Assembly (NCBI RefSeq): GCF_001685355.1
Contig: NZ_CP016438.1
Span: forward strand, 8,370,001-8,434,000
Direction of reading: 5' to 3'
DNA length: 64,000 nucleotides
From: Streptomyces lincolnensis
GTDB lineage: Bacteria > Actinomycetota > Actinomycetes > Streptomycetales > Streptomycetaceae
Shown here piece after piece: positions 9,656 through 18,135 of the stretch. Made by a program: the position numbers and the translations under genes. Position 1 is the stretch's first letter. Each line of letters begins with the position of its first letter. A model generated the notes under the pieces. It was given only the letters and a program-made list of their open reading frames with translations. It searched no databases and had not been told where the DNA came from.

Positions 9656-11056
9656 ATGAGTCCCCCAGTCGCACCGCCGGGATGGAGCCGCTGGCTTGTC
9701 CCCCCGGCCGCTCTCTCGGTCCACCTCTCCATCGGCCAGGCATACGCGTGGTCCGTGTTCAAGCCGCCGCTCGAATCGGCCCTCGACCTCAGCGGCACCC
9801 AGAGCGCGCTGCCGTTCCAGCTCGGCATCGTCATGCTCGGTCTGTCCGCCGCGTTCGGCGGCACGCTCGTCGAGCGCAACGGTCCGCGCTGGGCGATGAC
9901 CGTGGCCCTGATCTGCTTCTCCTCCGGCTTCCTGCTCTCCGCGCTGGGCGCGGCCACCGAGCAGTACTGGCTGATCGTCCTCGGCTACGGCTTCGTCGGC
10001 GGCATAGGCCTCGGCATCGGCTACATCTCGCCCGTCTCCACACTGATCAAGTGGTTCCCGGACCGGCCCGGCATGGCCACCGGCATCGCCATCATGGGCT
10101 TCGGCGGCGGCGCGCTGATCGCCTCGCCCTGGTCCGCGCAGATGCTGGAGTCGTTCGGCAGCGACAACGAGGGCATCGCGCTCGCGTTCCTCGTCCACGG
10201 ACTGACGTACGCCGTCTTCATGACACTGGGCGTGCTGCTGGTACGGGTGCCGCGCACCGAGAAGCCGGTCGAGGGGGCGCCCAGCATCCTCGCCGGCCCG
10301 CAGGTCTCGGCCCGCCAGGCCGTGCGCACCCCGCAGTTCTGGTGTCTGTGGGTCGTGCTCTGCATGAACGTGACCGCGGGCATCGGCATCCTGGAGAAGG
10401 CCGCGCCGATGATCACGGACTTCTTCAAGGAGACCTCGACGCCGGTGTCGGTCACCGCCGCAGCCGGGTTCGTCGCCCTGCTGTCCGCCGCCAACATGGC
10501 GGGCCGGATCGGCTGGTCGTCCACCTCCGACCTGATCGGCCGCAAGAACATCTACCGCGTCTACCTGGGCGTGGGCGCCGCGATGTACGCGCTGATCGCC
10601 CTGTTCGGCGACTCCTCCAAGCCGTTGTTCATCCTGTGCGCGCTGGTGATCCTGTCCTTCTACGGCGGTGGCTTCGCCACCATCCCCGCCTATCTCAAGG
10701 ACCTCTTCGGCACCTACCAGGTCGGCGCGATCCACGGGCGGCTGCTCACCGCCTGGTCCACGGCCGGCGTCCTCGGACCCCTGATCGTGAACTGGATCGC
10801 CGACCGGCAGGAGGAGGCGGGCCGGTCCGGCGCCGCCCTGTACGGTCTGTCCTTCGTCATCATGATCGGGCTGCTCGTCGTCGGCTTCGTCGCCAACGAA
10901 CTCGTCCGGCCCGTCGATCCCCGCCACCACATTCCCGCGCCCGGCGACGCGTCGAGCCCTGCGTCGACGACCGATGCGTCGAGTGATGCGTCGAGCGATG
11001 CCCTGAGTGAGAAGGAGACCGCCGATGTCCAGCGACAGCAGCCAGAGTCCGCCTGA
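9656..11056 (+). CDS. OxlT-like MFS transporter (oxalate/formate antiporter family)
   Basis: A 466-residue major facilitator protein with twelve predicted helices. It has the N-terminal pattern of the oxalate:formate antiporter family (AYAWSVFKPPLE, then GIGLGIGYISPVSTLIKWFPDRPGMATGIAIMG). The central loop is short, and the second half includes NMAGRIGWSSTSDLIGRKN and YLKDLFGTYQVGAIHGRLLTAWS. Charged residues that bind the dicarboxylate in OxlT cannot be assigned safely by eye. The C-terminal tail is low-complexity, coded by 12-base repeats. The ATG at 9656 starts just before the first helix; its ribosome site is weak. A 44-residue membrane protein gene overlaps its end. Export or import of oxalate or formate is likely because of the oxalate genes elsewhere in the window and the shared operator motif, but other monocarboxylates are possible. 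Confidence 0.85.
   Translation: MSPPVAPPGWSRWLVPPAALSVHLSIGQAYAWSVFKPPLESALDLSGTQSALPFQLGIVMLGLSAAFGGTLVERNGPRWAMTVALICFSSGFLLSALGAATEQYWLIVLGYGFVGGIGLGIGYISPVSTLIKWFPDRPGMATGIAIMGFGGGALIASPWSAQMLESFGSDNEGIALAFLVHGLTYAVFMTLGVLLVRVPRTEKPVEGAPSILAGPQVSARQAVRTPQFWCLWVVLCMNVTAGIGILEKAAPMITDFFKETSTPVSVTAAAGFVALLSAANMAGRIGWSSTSDLIGRKNIYRVYLGVGAAMYALIALFGDSSKPLFILCALVILSFYGGGFATIPAYLKDLFGTYQVGAIHGRLLTAWSTAGVLGPLIVNWIADRQEEAGRSGAALYGLSFVIMIGLLVVGFVANELVRPVDPRHHIPAPGDASSPASTTDASSDASSDALSEKETADVQRQQPESA
10973..11008 (+). repeat. 12-base tandem repeat in the 3' end of the MFS gene
   Basis: Three units: GATGCGTCGAGT, GATGCGTCGAGC and the diverged GATGCCCTGAGT, preceded by a related GACGCGTCGAGC at 10946. 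They encode the disordered Asp/Ala/Ser-rich tail of the transporter. Confidence 0.7.
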
Positions 11057-11159
11057 CCGGCGAGGGCTCATCGCCTTCGCCTGGGTGTGGGTGGGCGTGC
11101 CGCTCGCCTACGGGGTGTACGAACTCGTACAGAAGGCCACCCAGCTGTTCACCGGGTGA
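11025..11159 (+). CDS. Small single-helix companion protein of the MFS transporter
   Basis: A 44-residue protein with a short polar N-terminus (MSSDSSQSPPDRRG), one predicted membrane helix (LIAFAWVWVGVPLAYGVYEL) and a short amphipathic end (VQKATQLFTG). The start overlaps the last 32 bases of the MFS gene in another frame, with AAGGAG about 8 bases upstream, so translation is probably coupled. Small one-helix subunits are annotated next to oxalate/formate-type MFS genes in other bacteria; a stabilising or regulatory role is inferred, not shown. Confidence 0.78.
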   Translation: MSSDSSQSPPDRRGLIAFAWVWVGVPLAYGVYELVQKATQLFTG

Positions 11160-11185
11160 CCGTTCGGTGAGTGTTCGGGAAGTGT

Positions 11186-11231
11186 TCGGGCGCCCGAGGG
11201 TCTGACGGAAGCTGACAACCGGGGCGCCCGA
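11186..11231 (+). terminator. Inverted repeat after the MFS unit
   Basis: TCGGGCGCCC (11186-11195) pairs perfectly with GGGCGCCCGA (11222-11231) across a 26-base loop. It lies between the small membrane protein and the KAS III gene and may end the transporter transcript. Confidence 0.45.
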
Positions 11232-11279
11232 TTCCTGTGGCATCACTTGCCGTCGTACCCGCGAGTCACTGATCAGACT

Positions 11280-11320
11280 GGTGGATCCCGCTACCTGAAG
11301 TCCAACGAGGGGGATCCACC
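11280..11320 (+). promoter_or_regulatory. Inverted repeat covering the KAS III ribosome binding site
   Basis: GGTGGATCCC (11280-11289) pairs perfectly with GGGATCCACC (11311-11320), which runs into the bases just before the ATG at 11322. The purine-rich GAGGGGGA Shine-Dalgarno stretch is partly inside the right arm, so the fold would hide it. A translational switch or a dyad operator are both possible. Confidence 0.45.
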
Positions 11321-11321
11321 C

Positions 11322-12269
11322 ATGACCGGCTCGCGCATCGCCGCCATCGGCCACTACCAGCCCGCCAGGGTACTCACCAACAAGGACCTGGCGGGCATGG
11401 TCGACACCAGTGACGAGTGGATCACCAGCAGGGTGGGCATTCGCACCCGCCGTATCGCCGGCCCCGACGAGCCGGTGGACGAGCTCGCCGGGCACGCCGC
11501 CGCCAAGGCGCTGGCGGCGGCGGGTCTCACGCCCGGGGACATCGACCTGGTGCTGGTCGCCACCTCCACCGCCGTCGACCGCTCCCCGAACATGGCCGCC
11601 CGGGTCGCCGCCCGGCTCGGCATCCCCTCGCCCGCCGTGATGGACCTCAACGTGGTGTGCGCCGGGTTCACGCACGCGCTGGCCACCGCCGACCACACGG
11701 TCCGCGCGGGCGCGGCCACCCGCGCCCTGGTCATCGGCGCCGACAAGATGTCCGAGGTGGCGGACTGGACCGACCGGACCACCTGCGTCCTCGTCGGTGA
11801 CGGGGCGGGGGCCGCCGTCGTGGAGGCATGCGGGCCGGGCGAGGAGCCCGGCATCGGACCCGTGCTGTGGGGATCGGTGCCCGAGATGGGGAACGCGGTG
11901 CGGATCGAGGGGCAGCCCGCACGGTTCGCGCAGGAGGGGCAGAGCGTCTACCGCTGGGCCACCACGCAGCTCCCGGCCTTCGCCCGCAAGGCCTGCGAGC
12001 GGGCCGGGCTCACCCCCGCCGACCTCGCCGCGGTCGTCCTGCACCAGGCGAACCTGCGGATCATCGAGCCCCTCGCCGAGAAGATCGGCGCCGTGAACGC
12101 CGTGGTCGCCCGCGATGTCGTCGAGTCCGGGAACACCTCGGCGGCGAGCATCCCGATGGCCTTCTCCAAGCTGGTCGAGCGCGGCGAGATCTCCAGCGGG
12201 GACCCGGTGCTGCTGTTCGGCTTCGGGGGGAACCTGTCGTACGCCGGGCAGGTGGTCCGCTGCCCCTGA
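11322..12269 (+). CDS. Stand-alone beta-ketoacyl-ACP synthase III (FabH-like)
   Basis: A 315-residue thiolase-fold condensing enzyme that would join an acyl-CoA to malonyl-ACP. The catalytic triad is visible: Cys in DLNVVCAGF, His in VLHQANLRI and Asn in ESGNTSAAS. The KAS III opening TSDEWITSRVGIRTRR is also present. There are no neighbouring fabD, acpP or fabF genes, so it is not the housekeeping fatty-acid cluster copy. It sits between the MFS unit and the gntR gene. Its acyl substrate, and any link to the oxalate genes, cannot be told from sequence. Confidence 0.9.
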   Translation: MTGSRIAAIGHYQPARVLTNKDLAGMVDTSDEWITSRVGIRTRRIAGPDEPVDELAGHAAAKALAAAGLTPGDIDLVLVATSTAVDRSPNMAARVAARLGIPSPAVMDLNVVCAGFTHALATADHTVRAGAATRALVIGADKMSEVADWTDRTTCVLVGDGAGAAVVEACGPGEEPGIGPVLWGSVPEMGNAVRIEGQPARFAQEGQSVYRWATTQLPAFARKACERAGLTPADLAAVVLHQANLRIIEPLAEKIGAVNAVVARDVVESGNTSAASIPMAFSKLVERGEISSGDPVLLFGFGGNLSYAGQVVRCP

Positions 12270-12351
12270 GCGCGGCAGCGACGGGGGAGGGGTGTGACGA
12301 GGGGAGGGGTGTGACGAGGCCGACCCGGCGTTTGTCTGGCATCTGTGCGCC

Positions 12352-12368
12352 GTAGACTGTAGACGAAA
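12352..12368. promoter_or_regulatory. Candidate autoregulatory site upstream of gntR (site B)
   Basis: The bottom strand reads TACAGTCTA (12353-12361), related to the YACRGTCGA core of sites A, C and D. On the top strand ACTGTAGACGAAA resembles the reverse complement of part of site A (ACTGTAGACAATA). It lies about 75 bases before the gntR start, where an autoregulated promoter would be. Confidence 0.4.
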
Positions 12369-12441
12369 GACAATCGATACTGGTGTCCGCTGGCACCGGC
12401 TCACGGTCGCTGTGCACGGCCCGCCGAGGAGGGGGACCGCG

Positions 12442-13119
12442 ATGTTGTCGACAGGACTGCCGCAGGGGGCTGTTCCCAAGCTGGAACGACCCGGTCCGTT
12501 GCGCGACCGTGTCTACGAGGCGCTGCTCGAACTCATCACCACGCGTGCCCTTCAGCCCGGACAGCACCTCGTCGAGAGCGAACTCGCCGGGCATCTCGGG
12601 GTCTCCCGGCAGCCGGTGCGCGAGGCGCTCCAGCGGCTCAACACCGAGGGCTGGGTCGACCTGCGGCCCGCCCAGGGCGCGTTCGTGCACGAGCCGACGG
12701 AGGCGGAGGCCGACCAACTCCTCACCGTGCGCACACTGTTGGAGGCCGAGGCGGCCCGGCTCGCCGCCGCGAACGCCACCAGCGCCGGGATCAAGGCGCT
12801 GGAGGAGCTGTGCGCCGAGGGCGAGAAGGCCGTGGCCGCCGCCGACGTGGACGGCACGGTCGCGATGAACGCCCGCTTCCACGCCCTGATCATGGAGCTC
12901 GCGGGCAACGCCGTGCTCGCCGAGCTGGCCGCGCAGGTCGACCGCCGGGTGCGCTGGTACTACACGCCCATCGCCCGGCAGCGCGGCCACCAGTCCTGGA
13001 TCGAGCACCGGGCCCTGATCGCCGCCATCGCCGAGCGTGACGAGCAGCGCGCGACCCAGCTCATGCGGGAACACACCGAACACACGCGCCGCTCCTACCA
13101 CGCGCGTCAACAGGGCTGA
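12442..13119 (+). CDS. GntR-family transcriptional regulator, FCD subfamily
   Basis: A 225-residue repressor-type regulator. The N-terminal winged helix-turn-helix (LRDRVYEALLELITTRALQPGQHLVESELAGHLGVSRQPVREALQRL) covers about residues 18-75. The all-helical FCD ligand domain follows, with typical metal/ligand positions in NARFHALIMELAGN and IEHRALIAAI. The ATG at 12442 is preceded by GAGGAGGGGG. FCD regulators usually bind small carboxylates and act as repressors. Given candidate sites before the formate dehydrogenase, antiporter and oxalate operons and before its own gene, it is the best candidate for an oxalate or formate-responsive regulator. That link is inference. Confidence 0.9.
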   Translation: MLSTGLPQGAVPKLERPGPLRDRVYEALLELITTRALQPGQHLVESELAGHLGVSRQPVREALQRLNTEGWVDLRPAQGAFVHEPTEAEADQLLTVRTLLEAEAARLAAANATSAGIKALEELCAEGEKAVAAADVDGTVAMNARFHALIMELAGNAVLAELAAQVDRRVRWYYTPIARQRGHQSWIEHRALIAAIAERDEQRATQLMREHTEHTRRSYHARQQG

Positions 13120-13137
13120 TCGGGCCGGGGGTTCGGC

Positions 13138-13965
13138 TCAGAACTCCGTCGTGTGTGCCCGCGCCCAGTCGGCGAACGTCCGTGGCGCGCGGCCCGTGAC
13201 CTCCTCGACCGTCGGCAGCACCACGGACTCGTCCAGGGTGCCGTCGACGAAGAAGGCGAAGAACGCGTCGACGTACGGCTTGGGCGTGAACGCCTCCAGT
13301 TCGGTGCGCGTCTCCTCGTGCGAGAGTCCGACCGCGACGAGGTCCCGGCCCAGTGCCTCGCCGAGGATCCGCACCCGGTCGGCGGGCAACAGCGCCTGGG
13401 GCCCGGACACTTCGAGGGTCTGCCCCCGGTACTGGTCCGACAGCATGGCGGCCCGGGCGACGCGTGCGATGTCGTAGGGGTCGATGTCGGCCGTGGAGGC
13501 GTCCGGGAACGGCACCCGTACCGCGTCGCCCTTGCGGATCTGGTCCGCCAGCCGCAGCGCGTTCGACATGAAGCTCGTCGGGCGTACGGCCGTCCACGCC
13601 AGCCCCGACTCGCGCACCGCGGTCTCCGCGTCGATGAGGTAGCCGGCCACGGCGTTGCCCGTGTCGCCGGTCCGCGCCGACAGCCCGGACAGCAGCACCA
13701 CCCGCCGTACGCCCGCGGTCCTGGCGTCGGCCAGGACCTGCCGCTGGCCGCCGTACCCGGGCATCAGGAACAGGGCCTCCACTCCGTCCAGGGCGGGCCG
13801 TACCGTTCCGGGATCGTTCAGGTCGCCCGCGACCGCCTGAACCCCCGGCGGCAGCCCGTCGGTCCGGCCCGACCTGCTCAGCGCCCGCACCGGCTTGCCG
13901 ATCTCCGCCAGCCCGCGCACGAGTTCGGCGCCCACGTTGCCCGTGGCGCCCGTCACCAGAAACAC
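13138..13965 (-). CDS. NmrA-like NAD(P)-binding oxidoreductase / SDR
   Basis: A 275-residue Rossmann-fold protein of the atypical short-chain dehydrogenase NmrA group. It begins with VFLVTGATGNVGAELV. It lacks the classical Tyr-x-x-x-Lys pair in the usual place and has VVLLSGLSA and the family segment WTAVRPTSFMSNAL. The GTG at 13965 has GGAGAGGGGG upstream and gives the usual family N-terminus; an in-frame ATG at 14019 would add 18 residues without a clear ribosome site. It converges with the gntR gene (18 bases between stops) and is divergent from the ROK regulator. The function of this group ranges from redox sensing to quinone reduction; nothing here decides. Confidence 0.85.
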   Translation of the reverse strand: MFLVTGATGNVGAELVRGLAEIGKPVRALSRSGRTDGLPPGVQAVAGDLNDPGTVRPALDGVEALFLMPGYGGQRQVLADARTAGVRRVVLLSGLSARTGDTGNAVAGYLIDAETAVRESGLAWTAVRPTSFMSNALRLADQIRKGDAVRVPFPDASTADIDPYDIARVARAAMLSDQYRGQTLEVSGPQALLPADRVRILGEALGRDLVAVGLSHEETRTELEAFTPKPYVDAFFAFFVDGTLDESVVLPTVEEVTGRAPRTFADWARAHTTEF

Positions 13966-14186
13966 CCGGTCCCCCTCTCCCCGCCCCCCGGCGGCCGCCC
14001 GCCCGGGTGTGCTGCCCATCCTGCGGCGTGAACGCGGGGGACACCAGGGCAAGAAGCGTCTTTGTCCTGTGAGTGGAGAAAGTTGGCAGCAATCTCTGCA
14101 CAGCTTCTTCCCAGCCTCGGCAGCCGCTGCTACGTTCCCCCTCGAAAGCCGGACAGCAGGCGGCCGATTCAGGCGGGGAGGGGCTC

Positions 14187-15377
14187 GTGAGACGTATGAC
14201 GGCACGACCCGCGAACGCCCATCAGGCCCGGCTGCTGAAGCTGTTGCGTGACTCGGGCCCCAACTCCCGTGCACAGCTGGGCGATCAGGTCGACCTCTCG
14301 CGGTCCAAACTGGCCGTGGAGGTGGACCGGCTGCTGGAGACGGGCCTGATCGTGGCCGACGGACTCGCCGCCTCGCGCGGTGGCCGCCGCTCCCACAACA
14401 TCCGGCTCGCCCCGGCGCTGCGGTTCCTCGGCGTCGACATCGGCGCGACCTCGGTCGACGTCGCCGTCACCAACGCCGAACTGGAGATCCTCGGCCACCT
14501 CAACCAGCCCATGGACGTCCGCGAGGGCCCGGTCGCGGTCTTCGAGCAAGTCCTGTCCATGGCCGCGAAGTTGAGGGCCTCGGGACTCGCGGAGGGATTC
14601 GACGGCGCCGGCATCGGCGTCCCGGGCCCCGTCCGCTTCCCCGAGGGTGTACCGGTGGCTCCGCCGATCATGCCGGGCTGGGACGGCTTCCCCGTGCGGG
14701 AGGCGCTCAGCCAGGAGCTCGGCTGCCCGGTCATGGTCGACAACGACGTGAACCTGATGGCGATGGGGGAGATGCACGCGGGCGTCGCACGCTCCGTGGG
14801 CGACTTCCTCTGCGTCAAGATCGGCACCGGTATCGGCTGCGGGATCGTCGCCGGCGGTGAGGTCCACCGCGGGACGACGGGCAGCGCGGGCGACATCGGG
14901 CACATCCAGGCCGTGCCCGACGGACGACCGTGTGCCTGCGGCAACCGGGGCTGCCTGGAAGCCCACTTCAGCGGCGCGGCCCTGGCCCGGGACGCCACGG
15001 ACGCCGCGCACCAGGGACTGTCGGCCGAACTCGCGACCAGGCTGGAGACGAACGGCACCCTCAGTGCCGTCGACGTCGCCGCCGCGGCCGCCGCGGGTGA
15101 CGCCACCTCGCTCGACCTCATCAGGGAGGGCGGCAACCGCACCGGCCAGGTCATCGCCGGCCTGGTCTCCTTCTTCAACCCGGGCCTGGTGGTGATCGGC
15201 GGCGGGGTGACCGGCCTCGGCCACACCCTGCTCGCCGCGATCCGCACCCAGGTCTACCGTCAGTCGCTGCCCCTGGCGACGGGCAACCTGCCCATCGTCC
15301 TGGGGGAGTTGGGCCCCACCGCCGGAGTCATCGGCGCGGCCCGCCTCATCAGCGACCACCTGTTCTCACCCGCGTAG
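14187..15377 (+). CDS. ROK-family transcriptional regulator
   Basis: A 396-residue sugar-responsive regulator. The N-terminal winged HTH (HQARLLKLLRDSGPNSRAQLGDQVDLSRSKLAVEVDRLLE) is followed by the ROK kinase-fold domain: FLGVDIGATSVDVAVT for the phosphate loop, GAGIGVPGPV, DNDVNLMAMGE, KIGTGIGCGIV and the zinc motif CACGNRGCLEA. The GTG start at 14187 lies 6 bases after the GGAGG core at 14177-14181; an ATG three codons later is too far from it. It is transcribed with the sugar ABC transporter genes downstream and probably controls them, relieved by the imported sugar. The 221 bases upstream, shared with the divergent NmrA gene, show no certain operator. Confidence 0.9.
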   Translation: MRRMTARPANAHQARLLKLLRDSGPNSRAQLGDQVDLSRSKLAVEVDRLLETGLIVADGLAASRGGRRSHNIRLAPALRFLGVDIGATSVDVAVTNAELEILGHLNQPMDVREGPVAVFEQVLSMAAKLRASGLAEGFDGAGIGVPGPVRFPEGVPVAPPIMPGWDGFPVREALSQELGCPVMVDNDVNLMAMGEMHAGVARSVGDFLCVKIGTGIGCGIVAGGEVHRGTTGSAGDIGHIQAVPDGRPCACGNRGCLEAHFSGAALARDATDAAHQGLSAELATRLETNGTLSAVDVAAAAAAGDATSLDLIREGGNRTGQVIAGLVSFFNPGLVVIGGGVTGLGHTLLAAIRTQVYRQSLPLATGNLPIVLGELGPTAGVIGAARLISDHLFSPA

Positions 15378-15476
15378 TTCCGACCCGCACAGTTGTGACC
15401 CGCACAGTTCTGCTCCGCGTAGTTCTCGCACAGTTCTGATCCGCACAGGTCTGCCCCGCGTGGTCCTCATCCGCGC
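15361..15476 (+). repeat. 15-base tandem repeat array between the ROK and ABC transporter genes
   Basis: About eight imperfect units of AGTTCTGACCCGCAC, each 15 bases except one 11-base unit at 15421-15431. The first unit lies inside the last codons of the ROK gene, and the array covers over half of the 204-base gap. It is too short and has no unique spacers, so it is not a CRISPR array. The remaining gap up to 15581 holds only the ribosome site of the next gene. Confidence 0.8.
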
Positions 15477-15581
15477 AGGCACGTTTCCTCGAAGTACCGC
15501 CCTCGACACGGCACGCCAGCACCTCCCGCTGCTTCGCCCTGCCCTGATTCCGGCCCGTACGCCAGCCAGGGGGACCCGCAC

Positions 15582-17102
15582 ATGGCACCAGAATCACCGC
15601 TGCTCAGCATGTCCGGCATCACCAAGTCCTTCCCCGGTGTCCGGGCCCTCGACGGCGTCGACCTCGACGTCCAGGCCGGCGAGGTGCACTGCCTGCTCGG
15701 CCAGAACGGGGCCGGCAAGTCCACGCTCATCAAGGTCCTGGCCGGCGCCCACCAGCCCGACACCGGCACCATCCGCTGGCGCGGCGAGAACGTCACGCTG
15801 CGCTCACCGATCGCCGCGATGCGCCTGGGCATCGCCACCATCTACCAGGAACTCGACCTGGTGGAGCACCTGTCCGTCGCCGAGAACGTCCACCTGGGCC
15901 ACGAACCCACGGCGGCCGGTTTCGTCGTACGCACCAAGGTCGCGAAGGCGTCGACCGCGGCTCTCCTCAAGCGACTCGGGCATCCGGAGATCGATCCCGC
16001 CCGCCTGGTCGGGGAGTTGTCGGCCGCGCAGCAGCAGATCGTGTCGATGGCACGGGCGCTCTCGCACGACGTGCGGCTCATCGTGATGGACGAGCCCTCC
16101 GCCGCGCTCGACCCGGACGCGGTCGACAACCTCTTCCGGATCGTCGGCGACCTGACCGCCGACGGTGTCGCCGTCGTCTACATCTCCCACCGGCTGGAGG
16201 AGATCCGGCGCATCGGCGACCGGGTCACCGTCCTGAAGGACGGCCGGGCCGTCGCCGTCGGGCTGCCGGCGAAGTCGACACCGACGCGCGAGGTCGTGGC
16301 CCTGATGACGGGACGCAACGTCGAGTACGTCTTCCCCGAGCGGGCACCGGCCGACGCGGCCGACGGCACACCGCTGCTGGAGGTCCGGGGGCTGGCGCGG
16401 GAGGGGGAGTTCGAGTCCTTCGACCTGACCGTGCGCCCCGGGGAGATCGTCGGCCTGGCCGGACTCGTCGGCTCGGGACGGTCCGAGATCCTGGAGACGA
16501 TCTACGGCGCCCGCAAACCGACGGCCGGTCAGGTCGTCGTGGACGGCAAGGCGTTGAAGCCAGGCAGCGTGCGCGCCGCGGTCCGCGCCGGAGTCGGACT
16601 CGCCCCCGAGGAACGCAAGGCCCAGGCGCTGCTGATGCTGGAGTCCGTCACTCGCAACGTCTCGGTCTCCTCCATGTCCCGCTTCTCGCGCGCCGGCTGG
16701 ATCGACCGCGGCGCCGAACACGGCGCGGCCCGGGCCGCCACCCGTGAGTTGTCCCTGCGGCCCGACAACCCGGACGTGCCGGTGCGCACCCTGTCCGGCG
16801 GCAACCAGCAAAAGGCCGTCCTGGCCCGCTGGCTGCTGCGCGGTTGCCGGGTCCTGCTGCTCGACGAACCGACCCGGGGCGTCGACGTCGGCGCCCGCGC
16901 CGAGCTGTACGCGGTCGTCCGCCGCCTCGCCAACGAGGGCCTCGGCGTGCTCCTGGTCTCCAGCGAGGTCCCCGAGGTGCTCGGCCTCGCCGACCGCGTC
17001 CTGGTGCTGCGCGAGGGCCGTGTCGTCCACACGGCGCCCGCCCACGAGCTGGACGAACACCGTGTACTCGACCTCGTCATGGAAGGAAGCCCCGCGTCAT
17101 GA
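15582..17102 (+). CDS. Sugar ABC transporter ATP-binding protein, double NBD (RbsA/XylG type)
   Basis: A 506-residue ATPase with two fused nucleotide-binding domains, as in ribose, xylose and inositol importers. The first domain has Walker A GQNGAGKST, a diverged signature ELSAAQQQ and Walker B LIVMDEPSA. The second has the usual degenerate Walker A region (GLAGLVGSGRSE), the signature LSGGNQQK and LLLDEPTRGVDVG. The ATG at 15582 has AGGGGG upstream. It overlaps the permease gene by 4 bases (ATGA). It energises import through the membrane partner that follows. Confidence 0.94.
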   Translation: MAPESPLLSMSGITKSFPGVRALDGVDLDVQAGEVHCLLGQNGAGKSTLIKVLAGAHQPDTGTIRWRGENVTLRSPIAAMRLGIATIYQELDLVEHLSVAENVHLGHEPTAAGFVVRTKVAKASTAALLKRLGHPEIDPARLVGELSAAQQQIVSMARALSHDVRLIVMDEPSAALDPDAVDNLFRIVGDLTADGVAVVYISHRLEEIRRIGDRVTVLKDGRAVAVGLPAKSTPTREVVALMTGRNVEYVFPERAPADAADGTPLLEVRGLAREGEFESFDLTVRPGEIVGLAGLVGSGRSEILETIYGARKPTAGQVVVDGKALKPGSVRAAVRAGVGLAPEERKAQALLMLESVTRNVSVSSMSRFSRAGWIDRGAEHGAARAATRELSLRPDNPDVPVRTLSGGNQQKAVLARWLLRGCRVLLLDEPTRGVDVGARAELYAVVRRLANEGLGVLLVSSEVPEVLGLADRVLVLREGRVVHTAPAHELDEHRVLDLVMEGSPAS

Positions 17103-18118
17103 CGCAGCCCGTCTCCCCGCCCCGGGACAGCGCCGACAAGATGCCGGCGCCGCATGAGCCCCCGGCCTGGCGTGCCCTCGTCTTCCGCGCCGACGTGCGC
17201 ACCCTCTCCCTCGTCGGCGTCCTCGCCGTGCTGATCCTCATCGGCGGCGTCACCAAGCCCGACGAGTTCCTCGACACCCGCAACCTCCAACTCGTCCTCA
17301 CCCAGGCCTCGGTGATCGGCGTCGTCACCGTCGGGATGACCTTCGTCATCACCTCCGGCGGCATCGACCTCTCCGTCGGCGCGATCGTCGCCCTCGCCTC
17401 GGTCTGGGCCACCACCGTCGCCACCCAGGAGTACGGCTTCGCGGGCATCCTCTTCACCGCGGTGCTCGTCGGCGTCGGCTGCGGCCTGGTCAACGGACTG
17501 CTCATCGCGTACGGCGGAATGGTCCCGTTCATCGCCACCCTCGCCATGCTGGCCTCGGCGCGCGGACTCGCCCTCCAGATCACCGACGGCCAGACGCAGA
17601 TCGTCAGCGTCTCCTCGATCCTCGACCTGGGCGAACGCGACGCCTACGTGCTCGGCGTCCCGCCGCTGGTCATGGTGTTCGCGGTCGTGACGATCATCGG
17701 CTGGCTGGTGCTGAACCGCACCACCTTCGGGCGCCGCACGGTCGCCGTCGGCGGCAACGCGGAGGCGGCCCGGCTCGCCGGAATCGACGTCCGCCGCCAG
17801 CGGCTCTACCTCTACCTGCTGTCCGGACTGTGCTGCGGCATCGCCGCCTTCCTGCTGATCATCCTGTCCGGCTCCGGCCAGAACACCAACGGCAACCTCT
17901 ACGAACTCGACGCCATCGCCGCCGCGATCATCGGCGGCACCCTGCTCAGCGGGGGCCGGGGCACCATCACCGGCTCCGTGCTGGGCGTCCTGATCTTCAC
18001 CACGATCACCAACATCTTCGCCCTGAACAACCTGCAGAGCGACGTCCAGCAGATCGCCAAGGGCGCGATCATCGTCGCCGCCGTGCTGGTCCAGCGCCGT
18101 ACCGCGAGCACGACCTGA
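17099..18118 (+). CDS. Sugar ABC transporter permease (RbsC type)
   Basis: A 339-residue membrane subunit with about nine to ten helices of the BPD_transp_2 family. Signatures are GMTFVITSGGIDLSVGAIVAL and the coupling-loop region NRTTFGRRTVAVGGNAEAARLAGIDV, with AIAAAIIGGTLLSGGRGTITGSVLGVL near the end. The N-terminal 30 residues are cytosolic and proline-rich. It starts within the stop of the ATPase gene. It works as a homodimer with the double ATPase and the lipoprotein encoded next. Confidence 0.94.
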   Translation: MTQPVSPPRDSADKMPAPHEPPAWRALVFRADVRTLSLVGVLAVLILIGGVTKPDEFLDTRNLQLVLTQASVIGVVTVGMTFVITSGGIDLSVGAIVALASVWATTVATQEYGFAGILFTAVLVGVGCGLVNGLLIAYGGMVPFIATLAMLASARGLALQITDGQTQIVSVSSILDLGERDAYVLGVPPLVMVFAVVTIIGWLVLNRTTFGRRTVAVGGNAEAARLAGIDVRRQRLYLYLLSGLCCGIAAFLLIILSGSGQNTNGNLYELDAIAAAIIGGTLLSGGRGTITGSVLGVLIFTTITNIFALNNLQSDVQQIAKGAIIVAAVLVQRRTASTT

Positions 18119-18135
18119 GGAAAGGGTTCACCGTC

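Noticed and set aside
13966..14019. ATG start at 14019 for the NmrA-like gene
   Set aside because: The GTG at 13965 has a much better ribosome site and gives the usual family N-terminus.
15361..15476. Possible CRISPR array
   Set aside because: The units are 15 bases in direct tandem without unique spacers, and no cas gene is in the window.
15349..15597. Minus-strand frames with five-residue repeats resembling pentapeptide proteins
   Set aside because: The periodicity comes from the 15-base DNA repeat; both frames lack a ribosome site and a real domain.
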